Source: Neocallimastix lanati (nom. inval.)
Lineage: Eukaryota > Neocallimastigomycota > Neocallimastigomycetes > Neocallimastigales > Neocallimastigaceae
DNA: 64,000 nucleotides
Assembly (NCBI GenBank): GCA_016946835.1
Contig: JACVTC010000011.1
Location: 661,001-725,000 of the forward strand
Reading direction: 5' to 3'
A model generated the notes under the pieces. It worked only from the letters and a program-made list of their open reading frames with translations. It was not told where the DNA came from and made no database searches. Below, in pieces: positions 15,168 through 28,258 of this stretch. How positions within the stretch are numbered: position 1 is the first letter of the stretch; every line of letters begins with the position of its first letter. A program made the position numbers and the translations under genes.

Positions 15168-15986
15168 TTTACATTTTCGTATTATTATAATGTGTTAAAA
15201 TATATATTATTAATCAATAATATTTCTTTTTTCTTTTTTAATTTAATTTATGGTAATATTAATATTTATATATATATATTTATATAGGATATTACTATCT
15301 TAAGTTGTCTTTTATTAATATTTAGACAAGCCTGTTCTTCGAAATGTTCATCTGAAAATGTATTAAACATAAAACAAAGATTATATGTACTCTTAACATC
15401 TCAATCAACCTCACTAAAACATATTAATTTAGAAATTACTAATATGGCTGGTCAAATAAGAAAAAAGGAATATTCAACAAAAGAAATAGATTTAATATCA
15501 GGACTTATAGAAAAAACATTATCACCAGATAATAAATTATATATCATGATTCAAACTAGAATTTCAACTTATATTGTCCACTACTTAAATAATGAGATAC
15601 TTCCAAAAGAATTAATGTATCGTCATAATATGACTGAGATGGAACCTGAAATTTTAACTCTTTCTAAAAAAATGAAAAGCGTTGTAGAATTAAATCTACA
15701 AACTTATTCTGAATATTATAAAGCAATATTCCTAGAATTAAAGCAACAAAAAACTAATAGTTTAATAAAAACTTTAAATAACGTTAAAAATGAAAATACT
15801 ACATTAACTAAAAACCAAAATCAATCCTCAAATGAAAATAAAACTTCTATTAATTTATCGTCATCACTAACCGATGAAAGCAAAATGAAAATGCAAATAT
15901 CAAATAATCCTAATATTGTAGAACAAAATATTTCAAACAACAATCAAAATAATAGCCATGATTCCAAATCAAATTCTCAAATATAA
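11809..15986 (+). CDS. TCP11/Sok1-like protein
   Basis: A 1122-aa member of the T-complex-11 family, which includes yeast Sok1, a suppressor linked to cAMP/PKA signalling. Exons are 11809-12448, 12618-13805, 14077-14627, 14822-15112 and 15288-15986. The first ~610 residues are low-complexity: Asn/Ser/Lys/Glu-rich, with a basic coiled stretch (about 12830-13150) and a His/Lys cluster near 13720. The TCP11 domain starts near residue 620 with the family-like YTLRELDTDEI and NPQLRHDLYFDP and runs through the last three exons; the tail is Asn/Ser-rich. The donor at 14628 (GTAGGT) was chosen over one three bases on because only it keeps frame. The ATG at 11809 is the first in frame. The exact biochemical role of the family is unclear. 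Confidence 0.85.
13989..14057. repeat. (AAT)n microsatellite in intron
   Basis: A run of more than twenty AAT trinucleotides in intron 2 of the TCP11-like gene, ending about 20 bases before the acceptor at 14076. Confidence 0.9.
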
Positions 15987-16321
15987 TTTATATAATTTTA
16001 AAATGATTAAATTTTATATTAAAAATAAAATAAAATTAAATAAATTAAATATAAATTAAATTAATAAATAAAAGAAATAATAAAAATATGATTATATTTT
16101 TAAATTTATTAAAAGATATAATTATTATTTATTTAAATATAAAAAAAATATATAATAATTTTTTGATAAATTAACCTATTACTATTTAATTGATAATATT
16201 ACTATTAATTTATTTAAATGAAAATTAAAACAAAAACTAATTTATATAAATAATTATAAAAGAAAAATAAGTATATATAAAACAAAATAAATTAAAATAA
16301 AAAATAAAATAAAATAAATAA

Positions 16322-16352
<31 letters not shown>

Positions 16353-16520
16353 ATTTTTTTTTTTTTATTATTTTATTTTATTATATTATATATATATATA
16401 TATATTTTAATTCAATACAATCTATATTTTTAAAAAATAAAAATATATAAAAAAAAAAAAAATAAAATAAAAAAAATAATGGTAAATAAAATATTGCTTA
16501 AATATTTCAATAAGCAATTT

Positions 16521-16553
<33 letters not shown>

Positions 16554-16703
16554 TTTACTTTAAAATTATTATTAAATTTTAATTATTAAAATATATAAAT
16601 TAATAAAATTTAAAAATAAAAATAATATTCTGATTATTTCTCTTTAATCAATAATAATAATAAATAAATAAAATGAGATTAGAAAATAAATAAAATTATT
16701 TTT
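15987..16703. other. Convergent intergenic region
   Basis: Lies between the 3' ends of the TCP11-like (+) and PRP39 (-) genes. It contains only A/T-rich simple sequence, including poly(T) at about 16328-16352 and (AAT)n near 16530. No gene seen; it presumably carries both 3' UTRs and poly(A) sites. Confidence 0.65.
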
Positions 16704-17350
16704 CTATTGGTAAGCTTGTTGTTGTTGAGTATAATCCCAACCTCCATAGTAATTTTGCTGATATGCTGCAGCAGCCTATAAAATAATTAACATAAATATA
16801 TATATATATATATTTGTTAATGATATTCTGATTAAATGCTAAATTATTATTCATTAATATAATTTTATTTAATATTTATTATTATTTAAGCATTTACCTG
16901 TGCATTATATTGATATGAAGAGGCATCACCATAATAACCTGTAGTTGGATATGCTTGAGCCTGTGGTGTTACAGTTGTTGTTGGGGTTACTAATGGTTGA
17001 GTTGCTACACGTTTTTGTTGTTGATCATATGTGGTTTCAGTTAATGGACGCTTTCTTTCATTTGAAGTGGTAGGTGTATTTTTATCTGATTTCTCCATTC
17101 TTTTAATGTCATCACCAACTTCCCGGAATAATGAAACTGATGATCCTCTTTCCATTAAAAATTCATAGAACAATTTACCCAATGTAATTTTTTCATTCAT
17201 TAATAATGTACATTGCTCACTTTTTATTATTGTAAATATTTTTTTACAATTCTTTTCAATATTATTAATGTCTTTATTATTATTATAATAATAAAATAAT
17301 TGCAATAATAAATTATATAAATGAAAAAAAAAAAAAAAAAAAAAAAAAAA

Positions 17351-17398
<48 letters not shown>

Positions 17399-20300
17399 GA
17401 GATTATAATAAATAATAAATATTACAAAATCATTATAATATATAATATAATAAGAATAAATAATATATAATATTGCAAATATTATATTAAAATTAATTTT
17501 GTTATTTACCTTTTTGTCTTAATTCAAATAGTAAATAATTATACAAAAAGAATTTATTAGTAAGGAACTTTTCTACTGAATTACTAAATAATTTTCTCGC
17601 GCCTTCGATATCATGCTTATGCTATTATATAATTATTTGTATTAATATATAAAATGCATTAATTTTTTATAATTATTGTATTTAATTAAATTTAATAATC
17701 ATAATAATATTTATAATTATACCCTTTCATAGAATTGAGCTAATTTTACTGTAAGATATATCTTATTATTTTCTTCTGTTGCTTCGTTTAATGATGAAGA
17801 TAATATATTTTCAGCTTCTTCTAAATTATTTTGACGTCTTTCGAAATTATAATAATATTCAATAGTTTCTATATGTCCTGAAACTTTAATTATATATTTA
17901 TTCATAAATTAATAAATTGAAATTTTTACTATTTTTATCAATAGTTCTATTAATTACCTGTTGCTAAAATTTGTTGATATAATTCTCTAGCTTTCTGAAT
18001 ATTTCCTTGTTCCTCTTGGAATATTGCAAATGCTAAACGAATTGATGGATAACTTTAAAAATAATAAATTAATAATTTTTCTATATTAATAAAATTATTA
18101 TATATTTTCATAATAAAAATAATTCTACTTACTTCGGTGGAATAAATACATTGATAGCCTTCAAAAATATATTAGTAGCATCCTGAATATTGCCTTTAGA
18201 GGCAAGATATTTAGCATATCTTTCCCAAAATTCTTCATATAATGCCTTGAGATAATATATATATATATATATAAATTAGAACATTATTTATTATAAATAT
18301 ATAATAATTTATATCTATTCGGATTACATTTTAATTAATATATTAATTTATCCTACTAAAATATTTAAAAAATAAATAACTATTTTTTTTTTTTAAAAAA
18401 AAAAAAAAAAAATCTAGTAATTTCCATTAAATTTAACATTTATAATTATAATTTTTTAATTATATTAATTTAGTATCATTATTTTTGTATTTGTAATTTA
18501 GTTTATTTTTGAAACATATTTATTTTACTTCTATGTAATTCTTCCTTATATCTATATTTAACTTACACATGATACAAGACATCTTTCATATAAAGTATAA
18601 ATTCTATAATAATCTCCTTGACTCTCTTCAAAATCTAAATATTTTCTCCAATTTTTCAATTGATATTGATCTAAAGGTTTTACATGGAAATATGGTCTTT
18701 TAATTTCCATTTCAAATTCCCACCTTTTTCCAACTTCTGCTTGAACTTTCATGTATTGCTCACTCTTTATTTCATGAATTTTTTGTCTTATTAATTGTTC
18801 TCTATTACTCTTTTTATTAGTATATATATATTATAAATAAATAAATAAATAAGTTGTTAGTATTTTTAATTTCTTAATTAAATTTTTTAATTCGTTCATT
18901 ACCTTATCCTCTTTTCCTTCTAAACTTTTATCAACTATTTCTTCAACTTCTTTTAATTTATCCGGTGTAACTAATTCTGAAATTGGTCTTGTAACTGATA
19001 AATTTGAATATCTTTTTTTTTTTTTTTTTTAAATATATTTATATATATATATATTGTATTATTATTGTTGTTGTAATTGTTATTATAATATTCAATATAT
19101 TTAAATTAATAAATATTATTGTATATTAAATATAAATGTACCTTTCAAATAATTGCGTATATGCATGGAGTGGAATTTTAATTACACGTTCTAAAATAGC
19201 AAAAGCTTTAGCATCTTCATGATTTGTTTCTTCCCATTCGACATATTTTTCCCAAAATGGTTGACTTTGAAAATCTAAACCAACATTTTGAGCACCACGT
19301 TCAAATAAACTTTAAATTATAAATTTCAAAATATAGAAGTATATAATAAATAAATAATGTATAATAAAACAATTTAATGTTATTATATTACAAAATTATA
19401 TATATATATATATATTATTTATTTTATTAAAATTTACTCTCTAATTTTTTCATTATCTTTGCAATGTTGGATTTTAAAATCACAATACTGAATCCATAAA
19501 TCAATACTATTATGAATTGCTGAAACACCTTTTTCATATATCTTATATAAAAATTGTGAAAACAGTTTATAAATTTTATTTAGTTTAATTTGTATTATTA
19601 TCAGTATTAATATTATCATTAAAATAATATATTACCTCTTCCGCTTTTTCAGGTCCACCAATGATCATTTCAATATCAGAATACTTTTTCCAATAACCGA
19701 AACATAATGGAAATTTAAATAAAAAATTTTCATAAACATGATGAATTTTTTCAATATCTTCTGATTTAATATTTGGAGTAATTCCACCTTCAACATTTTC
19801 AACATTAACAATTAATTCCTCCCAAGATTTAAAATCATTTGGATCCTATTAAAAATATTCATATAACATTAAAAAATATATATTAATTAATAAAATAAGA
19901 AAGAAGGTTTAAAATACTAATTAATTGTACCTTTGAAACTGCTTCCCATAATCTATCATATTCACTTTTGGGTTGATCTTATTTAAAAAAAAATAATAAT
20001 AAAATAATAATAATAATAATAATATTAGTGTTAAATACTTGTATGTAATATTATAATATAATTATTTTTATAATATATATATTAAATCACTATAATAATT
20101 AATAAATTCTATATTTTAAAATTTAATTTAGTCTTTTATATGTTTATATATACATATTTTTGATACATTATTATCCTTTTCATATTTATATATATATAAC
20201 AATATATAAATAGAAAATGATTAAAACTTTTATAAAATCAATTTGGTTTTATAACAAAAGAAAGTTTCATCAAAATATCTAATTTAATATTAAATCACAA

Positions 20301-20428
20301 CGTTTAAAATAATTAACTGTGTTCTATTAAAATTAATTATTTTATAAATAAATAAATTATTATATATCTTCAAATTAATAATTATTATATTTACCATTAG
20401 CTCCAGATTCAACTTTTTTTTCCTCCAT
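16704..20428 (-). CDS. PRP39: U1 snRNP splicing factor Prp39
   Basis: A 613-aa Prp39 homologue, the HAT-repeat U1 snRNP protein that helps U1 bind the 5' splice site. Thirteen exons read 20428-20395, 19977-19931, 19845-19636, 19541-19438, 19309-19142, 19011-18903, 18809-18567, 18245-18133, 18052-17958, 17883-17723, 17621-17510, 17271-16898 and 16775-16704, all in phase with GT/AG borders. Family hallmarks are visible: YDRLWEAVSKDPNDFKSWEEL and FPLCFGYWKKYSD near the N-terminus, then HAT-like helix pairs such as SQPFWEKYVEWEE and YYRIYTLYERCLVSC. Length matches yeast Prp39 (629 aa). The C-terminus is Gln/Tyr/Ala-rich (WDYTQQQQAYQ), common in nuclear RNA proteins. The related Prp42 and CLF1/Syf3 HAT proteins are less likely given the N-terminal match. 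Confidence 0.92.
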
Positions 20429-21083
20429 CTTATTTGAAATTTATATATTAAATTTTTAAAGGAATAAATTTATAATTTAATGATTTGGATATATTGTTAT
20501 ACTATCAATAAACTGTATAAATGTATATTTCCTTAATTAAAATGATAATGTGTTTATAATATTTATGTTTTTATTTATTTTTACTTAAGAATTGAATTTA
20601 TTGATGTACTAATTATATAAAATTATAATTGTGACTTTGAAATATTTTATGTTTAAATATAATATACATTTAAAAAAAAATAATAAAATTTGATTAAAAT
20701 TTAATCAATATGTGTTAATATATGAAATATGAATATATTGTAAATACACTTTAATATATATAAAAGGAATAATCAAAATAAAAAAATTCTGTTTATATAA
20801 ATTAAGATTTTAATTATATAAAATAATATTTATTTTTTTAATAATACTTAAATATAAAGAAATAAATATTTATTAAAAATCAGCAAATACTTTAAACTTA
20901 TTAATTATAATCAATAGAATATTAAAAGCATTTTCATTCTTTAATTATTTATTTATATATATATTTATATATTTATATATTTATTATTTTAATTATATAC
21001 TTTTTATGGAATAATTGGATGCAAATTATAATAAATATAAATAAATTTATTATTTCATTTATTAAACGTGAAATAAAAAATAT

Positions 21084-21137
<54 letters not shown>

Positions 21138-21714
21138 GATACGAATTACAATTTTCAATAATCTATTTTTTTCATATGCTAATTTTACATTATTTGCTTG
21201 AACATTTTATTTATTTCATATATATTTTATTTTAATTATTAAATCACTTTTATAATTAAAGTTTTCAAATCTATAAATTTGTTTAGGACTTTATAATTTA
21301 TCATTGCTTTAATTAAATATAATTAGATAACGATTATTACTATTATTATCACTTTCGATAACTAATTAAAAAAAATAAATACTTTACAAATAAAAGAATT
21401 AAAAAAAAAAAAAAAAAAAAATAACAAAAATCATATTATCTTGTATTTTATTTATTATATAATATTAATATAATATCTATTAATTCTCTAATTTTATTAA
21501 CAATTTATATATTTAATAATAATATATATAATAGATTAGTAAAACAAATTTTTAACGATATTAAATATAACCAATTGAAAGTTTATCCTTCCTTAGTAAT
21601 AGCCAATTTTAACTAAATAAAACATTTCAAAATATTATGAATTAAACAGGTCAGAAATATATATAAGAATTTTTCATTATCTATATATAAGTATTATTAA
21701 TAATTAATATATAT
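20429..21714. other. Intergenic, AT-rich
   Basis: Between the start of PRP39 and the 3' end of the succinate dehydrogenase gene, both on the minus strand. It contains poly(A) at about 21090-21122 and 21402-21422 and no recognisable gene. The part next to 20428 is the presumed PRP39 promoter. Confidence 0.65.
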
Positions 21715-21783
21715 TTAAATAATAAATACTTTTGCTATAGCTTTAGCTGGATTTAATCCTAATGGACAATTAGACATACAATC

Positions 21784-21847
<64 letters not shown>

Positions 21848-23046
21848 TATTAAATAGATAAATAATTGATCAAAATGTTTAATATTCAATAATTCATTAT
21901 TCAATAAAATTTAGTTCTTACTCATTTCTCCATGACATCTAAATAATGAATCTGGTCCTTGAAGGCCATCTTTTCTCTCTGAATGAAAGCCATCTCTACT
22001 ATCTCTAATCCAACGAAATGAATTCAAAATTGTAGAAGGGCCAAGATAAGCATCTTATAATAATTAAAAAAAAAAAAAAATCATATAAATTTTAATATAT
22101 AAATTAAATACTACTATTATAAGGAGAATAATAATTATTAAATATGATTTACCCGCATCTCTCCAATAATTTGGACATGACGAAGAACAACATGCACATA
22201 AATTACATTCATAATATCCATCTAATTTTTTTCTTTCTTTTGTTGTTTGTAAAATTTCTCTATCAGGTTCTTTTATAATTTCACCATGTTCATCTTTTTT
22301 CTTTCTCATAATCCATGGTTGAATATTCTTATATTGTTCATAATAATGAGTTAAATCAAGAACTAAATCTTTAACCACTGGTACATTAGGTAATGGTGAA
22401 ATCTTTTGAACTTTCTGTTTATCATCAATTGGAGTACTACAAGCTAATACATTTTTTCCATTAACATTTACTGCACAACAGCCACATTTTCCTATTTAAT
22501 TTTTAATTGAAAACATAATTTAATTATTTCACTATAATTTAATTATTTCACTATAATAGTAATAATATCAATAATATAAAGAAAAAATTTTTCTCAAATT
22601 ATTATATAAAATTTTAAAACTAACCATTGTGGCAATGGTGACGAAATGTTAATGAAGGATCTTCATTTTCCTTTATATATAATAATCCATCAAGTACAGT
22701 TTGTTTGATATTTTCAGTTTGTATTTTATAAGTTTTATATGTAGGTTTTTCCTTTGGTTTTTCTGGATTCTTTTAATTTTTTAATAAATTTTTATTTAAT
22801 ACAATTAAAAATTCTTTTAATTTTTAATTATAAAATTTACATTAATTTATTAATAAATAATCATTAATTATATACCCATCTATATATTTTAAATTCTAAT
22901 TCTTTATGATGTTTTTGTATTGATAGGGAAGAATGAAAATTTCTCTTGCTATTATTTAATATATTTAATGAATTAATTCCATTAATTGTATTAAAAACTT
23001 GAGAATTTTTCAATGACAATAAAAACTGATTATTAATTAAAGACAT
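21715..23046 (-). CDS. SDHB: Succinate dehydrogenase iron-sulphur subunit
   Basis: A 284-aa complex II iron-sulphur subunit, passing electrons between the SDHA flavin and the quinone site in mitochondria-related organelles. Exons are 23046-22876, 22769-22625, 22491-22153, 22053-21922 and 21782-21715. The N-terminus (LNNSKRNFHSSL) looks like a cleavable organelle presequence. The [2Fe-2S] cysteines are C103, C108, C111 and C123; the second domain has C201-x2-C204-x2-C207-x3-C211 (ECNLCACCSSSCPNYW), then C258, C264 and C268 (NCMSNCPLGLNPAKAI). VVKDLVLDLTHYYEQYKNIQPW is close to canonical SDHB. The first cluster reads RHHCHNGKCGCC instead of the usual RRSCREGICGSC: ligands are kept but neighbours changed. 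The gene is notable if the organism is an anaerobe, where complex II may run as fumarate reductase. Confidence 0.93.
21787..21843. repeat. (AAT)n microsatellite in intron
   Basis: About nineteen AAT trinucleotides within the last intron of the SDHB gene (21783-21921), close to the acceptor of the final exon as read on the minus strand. Confidence 0.85.
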
Positions 23047-24081
23047 AGTTAATTACTTTCAATATTGAAAAAAAATAAAAGTTCCCCACTAATTGAATAT
23101 AGCTATTTTAATATAATTGAAATAAAATAATAAATTTATTACTTTTTGTTTATTTTATTTATTATTTTGATTTATTTCAATTTAATTAATAGATTTCTAT
23201 TTAAATTATTATTTAATTTCTTTTTATTTTTATATTCTTTTTAATAATAAATTGTATTTAATAATTAATAATCCAAACAAAAATAATATATTGTAATTAA
23301 TAAAGATTATAACTTTACTTATATTCTATATTATATATTGAACAATTATATAATTAATTATTGCTATTTATAATATTCAAAATATTTTATTATTATTATT
23401 ATTATTATTTATTTATCCATTTATTTTATGAATAAGAAAATAATTATTTTCAATTCTTTTCTTTTTTTTTTTTTTAATTTATTTTATTCTATTTTTATTT
23501 TATTATTTCTATTTTATTATTATTGTTATTAATGTTATTATTATTATTATTATTTGTTTTAATTCATTTTATTTTATTCAATTTGTACTATAAATTCATA
23601 TTTAATTTTTTTTTTTTTTTTTTTTTTTTCATTTAATTTTTATAACACAAAATTCTTTACTGTCTCAAAAAACAGGAAAAAAAAATGTAAAATAGACCAA
23701 TATAATATCGAATAATAATTTTTTAACAATAACAATAATAATAATTAAAAAAAAAAAAAATTTAATCAAAATTTAAATTTTATTTAATAATAAAAAAAAA
23801 AATATGGATAGATAATAACATTCATATAAATATTAAATATATAATATAAAAATATAAAATTAAATTATTTTATTTTTATTATTAATTTATACATTGAAAT
23901 TTAAATACTAAATAAATAGACTTTTATTACTTTTTAGAAATAAAGAAAAAAAATTTTTTTGTATTATATAAATACTATTTCATTTTACTATATATCATAT
24001 TATGACTAAAAAAAGTTTAATATTTTATATTTTATAAAAATTAAATTAAGATATAGAAGATTAATAATATTCAAAATTATA
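23047..24081. other. Intergenic, AT-rich
   Basis: Contains the presumed promoter of SDHB and the 3' UTR of the SART1 gene. Poly(T) runs at about 23462-23476 and 23607-23630 and trinucleotide runs are present. No coding region found. Confidence 0.65.
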
Positions 24082-26968
24082 TCATTCCCTTTTTTTGAAC
24101 ACTGGGTTAATTTCTTGTTCTGCTTTTCTTTTCAAACCAAAAGCAATCTTTTCTCTTTTAGGTGCATTAGTATTACCTGGATCATTCAAAGTCGTTATAA
24201 ATGATGATTTTTGAGTACTACTTGTACTAATAGATTCATTCAAATTATTTTCTTTTGTCTTCTTTTTAACTGCATTTGTTCTTGGTTGAAGTCCAGCAAC
24301 ATCATTTTCAGATGGTAATACACTATATTTTTTATTAATAATATAATTTAAATTAATTATAATAATAATAATAATAATAATAAGTATCATAAGAATAAGA
24401 AATTATTTATATAGAAATATTATTTTAAAAAGTAAATAATTTATATTATAAAATAAAATAAAAATAAAAATCTTACCCTCTATTACCAATAGAAAGAACA
24501 AGATGTGCGGATCCTATAGCTTTTGTTTTTTCTTGTAAAGCACTAACAGTACCTAATGGTGTATCTGTACTACTCATTTGTTTTAATTTTAATTCTTCTT
24601 CTAATTTCTTCAATCGTTTTTCTGTCTTTAATTTACCAGAAGTTTTACCATGGAACTTGTGTGATAATTCACGAAAAGCCTAAAAAAAAAAAAAAAAAAA
24701 AAAAGTTATATATGATATATAAAAAATGTCAACAAATATTAATATTAATCTTTATAATATATATTAAATAACATACTTCTTTTTGAGTTAATGTTCTTCC
24801 AAATTCATCATGGTATTCAATATTAACAACAGGTTTATAGTTTTTAAATTTCTTTTCAGCTTCTCTTGCTCTTTCTCTTTCTCTATACAAATCATCACGA
24901 TCATAATCTCTATCTCTATCTCTACTGGATCTGTGTCTATCTTTTCTATTATGATCTTTCTGTTTTCTTCTTTCTTTTATTATATCATTAATTTTTTGCT
25001 CATTTAACCATTTTTCTTTTTCGATTTGCAATCTTTCCTTTTCTAATTCTTCTTTAGTAACTGGATTAACAATACCTTTTTGCAATAATAATGAAACCGT
25101 AGCTGCCATACCAGAAGAAATTAATGGTTCTTCCTCCTACAAAAAAAAAAAAAAAAATTAAAAACAAAAATAAAATAAAGTAAAATAAAATAAAAGTAAA
25201 TTATATATTATTAATACAAATAAAGATATTAAATACAAGTATTATTATATTATTTATTTGTTTATTATTTATTATTTATAATTTATTATTCATTATCCAT
25301 TATTCTTTAATCAAAGTTTTTTATAAATTTTAAAAATTAAATAAAAATTTACCAAAGCTGCTACACCAACATTAGATGTTGAAGATTGTTCATTTGATTG
25401 TAACACAGCTTTTTCATCTTCTGATTCAGCTCTTTCACCTTCTTCTAATTCTTTTTCTTTGTTTTCTTGTATTTCATTCTCTTCGTTATTTGATTCATTT
25501 TCTGATTCCATCTCAACACTTTCTTCTTTTTCTAAGTCATTATTTTCACTAGTAGTGGTTGATTTTTCATTTTGATTTTGTCTTTGTAATAATGGAAGAG
25601 TAGGTATATTTCTTACAAATTCTGATGTTTCTGATACTTCATTAATATATTTAATTCCTTCTATTTCTTCTTTTCTTCTTAAATCATTAGATAATAAATT
25701 CTCTTCATTTTCTAATTCTTCTTCTTTTTCCTCTCTTTCCTTCTCTTTTTTATCTTCCAATTTAACTATAATTCATTAAATTTTATTAAAATTAATATAT
25801 ATTAAAAAGTATATATAAATACATGATATATATATATTGAAATAAGTAAAATATTCATATATATTAAAAAAAAATAATAATATAATAATATATTATATTA
25901 TATTATATTATATTGTAAAATAAATTAAAAAAATATTTTAATATTGAAAACAAAAGAAATACAATATATTTATTATATTAAATTATTTATATTATAATAA
26001 ATATTAGAATATTTCTAAATTAATAAATTACCATCTTGTACAGTTTCTTTTATAGATTTTACCAATTTTTTTGTATTCTTTCGACGTGCTTTAGATAATG
26101 CTATTTGAAGTTCGTCATCATCGATGAAATTAACATCATCAATATTTGATGTAATATTACTATATGAATATTTTTCTACTGGTTTTATTTCCTTTTGTAT
26201 TGAACTATCCACACTAGTTTCTGATTCCATAAAATCATTATCTTCTCCATCTAATTTTATTCTTCTAGTGTGCTTCTTCTTCTTTTTCTTTTTTGGTTTC
26301 TTAAATGAAACCATTTCATCTTTTGTATAATAATCTTTAATTTCTTGCATTTTATTATAATTTAAATCCAATGCTCCCTTTTTAAATCCATCTTTATCTT
26401 CGCCCTCCTTATGTATTGATGTATCAAAAATTTCACCATTCCCGTTAAGAATAAAACCTCTACTTTCATTTTCATCGTCATCATATTGTGATAAAATCTT
26501 TTTTTTACCATATAATGCTTCTTCATCATCATAAACACCACCATATATATTCTTTTTCTTTTTTAATTCCAAATTTTTTTGTAATTTTTCTCTTTCAGTT
26601 AATCTGTTACTAATTAACTCATCAGCAGCATCTTTTAATATTTTAATTATTATTAATATTCATTTTAATTGTTGATAAAAATTTATATATATATATATAT
26701 ATATATATACACGATTTAATTTTATTAACATGACAAATGGATTTAATTTTTATTCTAATCAAAAAATTATTTAAATTATTATATAACATTTTTACCATCA
26801 TCTTCAGTAATAATTGCATCTTTTAATACTAAAATTTCTTCTTCCCCTTCTTCAATTTCTGAAATATCATGACCAACCTTTAAACCCTTTAAATTTTCTA
26901 TTAAAAAATTATATTTTATTTAACATTATATTATTATTATTAATTTACAAAATATCTATATTAAAAAA

Positions 26969-27000
<32 letters not shown>

Positions 27001-27895
27001 TTATATATATGTATATATATTATTATTATTGAATTTTTTGTATTTTAATTTTTATTTTTTTTAAATATAATTACCTGATTTATATTCCTCAATAATTTCA
27101 TTATCCATTTCTTCAAGTTGTTTTCTTTTCATATCGGCAAGTTCCTTCTGCCTTTTTTTCTGTCTTTTAATCCATGCCAATGCATCATCATCTTCTCCTT
27201 CTTCAACTTCACCTAAACCTTTACCACTTAGTTTCTTTTTTAATTCACGTTTATTTCTTGATCTTTGAATCTTTTCCTGAATTCTTTTTGTTTCTTCAGT
27301 TTCTTTAATACATTAAATAATTTAAAATATATATATTAATATATATATTTTTTAATTTTAACATTTAATAAATTTCAAAAATTTTTAACATAATAAATAA
27401 TTACAATTATATTAATATTAATACCAACTTTTTAAATCATCTTTATATTTTTCATAATTATCCTCTGCACTTTCTTTTTTCGGTTCATTGTCTATCGAAT
27501 GAATTTCAAAATTTTAATTTTATAAAATATACAATAAAAAAAAATAAAATTAATTAAAATTAATATCAAAATTTTATCAGTTTTTAAATTTGAATGATAA
27601 TATATATATTTACCAACACTCAAGGGCTTTAGACCTAAAGAAATTCTCAATTTGCTATTTTAATTAAAATAATTAAATAAATATATTTATATATATTAAT
27701 AATTAATAGTAATTATTTTATATTAAAATCCTAATTTGATATATTATTTATTTACTTTGTTTCTTCAATGGAAAGAGAAATTTCTTCTTCAGCTTTTATT
27801 TATTCAATAAAATAATTTTAGTTATAAATGAATTAATAATTTTTTTTAGTAGAAATAATATAATAATGATAATTATTTTATTGTAACATACCCAT
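24082..27895 (-). CDS. SART1: SART1/Snu66 tri-snRNP protein
   Basis: A 763-aa SART-1/Snu66 family protein, a U4/U6.U5 tri-snRNP component needed for spliceosome assembly. Eleven exons: 27895-27892, 27792-27756, 27654-27614, 27491-27429, 27302-27075, 26897-26796, 26631-26032, 25765-25353, 25136-24777, 24679-24477 and 24322-24082. The first exon supplies only ATGG. N-terminal [23 protein letters not shown] matches the conserved SART1 start; [19 protein letters not shown] is the second conserved block; [28 protein letters not shown] is the conserved C-terminal region, followed by a [16 protein letters not shown]-type tail. The centre is acidic and Lys/Arg/Asp-rich, with an [11 protein letters not shown] stretch. 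Length is close to human SART1 (800 aa). The 90-bp triplicated repeat lies just upstream of the start. Confidence 0.93.
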
Positions 27896-27990
27896 TGTAA
27901 GTTATAAAAAGATAAAGATTTTTTATTTCAATGATCTTTTCTTTTCAAAATTTTTAATAATGTACTTTACAATAAATATGAAATTTCTTT

Positions 27991-28258
27991 ATATAATATT
28001 TCTAATATTTTTTAATCAATATTTTAATTGTGGATTATCCAATAAATGAATTAGATTTAATACAACGTTTAAAATAATATATATATAATATTTCTAATAT
28101 TTTTTAATCAATAATTTAATTGTGGATTATTCAATAAATGAATTAGATTTAATTTAACGTTTGAAAAAAAATATATAATATTTCTAGTATTTTTTAATCA
28201 ATATTTTAATTGTGGATTATCCAATAAATGAATTAGATTTAATATGACGTTTGAGAAA
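27991..28258. repeat. Three tandem copies of a ~90-bp unit
   Basis: Three direct copies begin at about 27991, 28083 and 28173 (spacings 92 and 90 bases). Each holds the conserved core GTGGATTATYCAATAAATG, then AATTAGATTTAAT, and ends in an ACGTTT element (CAACGTTT, TAACGTTT, TGACGTTT). They lie 95-365 bases upstream of the SART1 start, in the divergent SART1/HUS1 spacer, so a regulatory role is possible but not shown. Confidence 0.9.
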
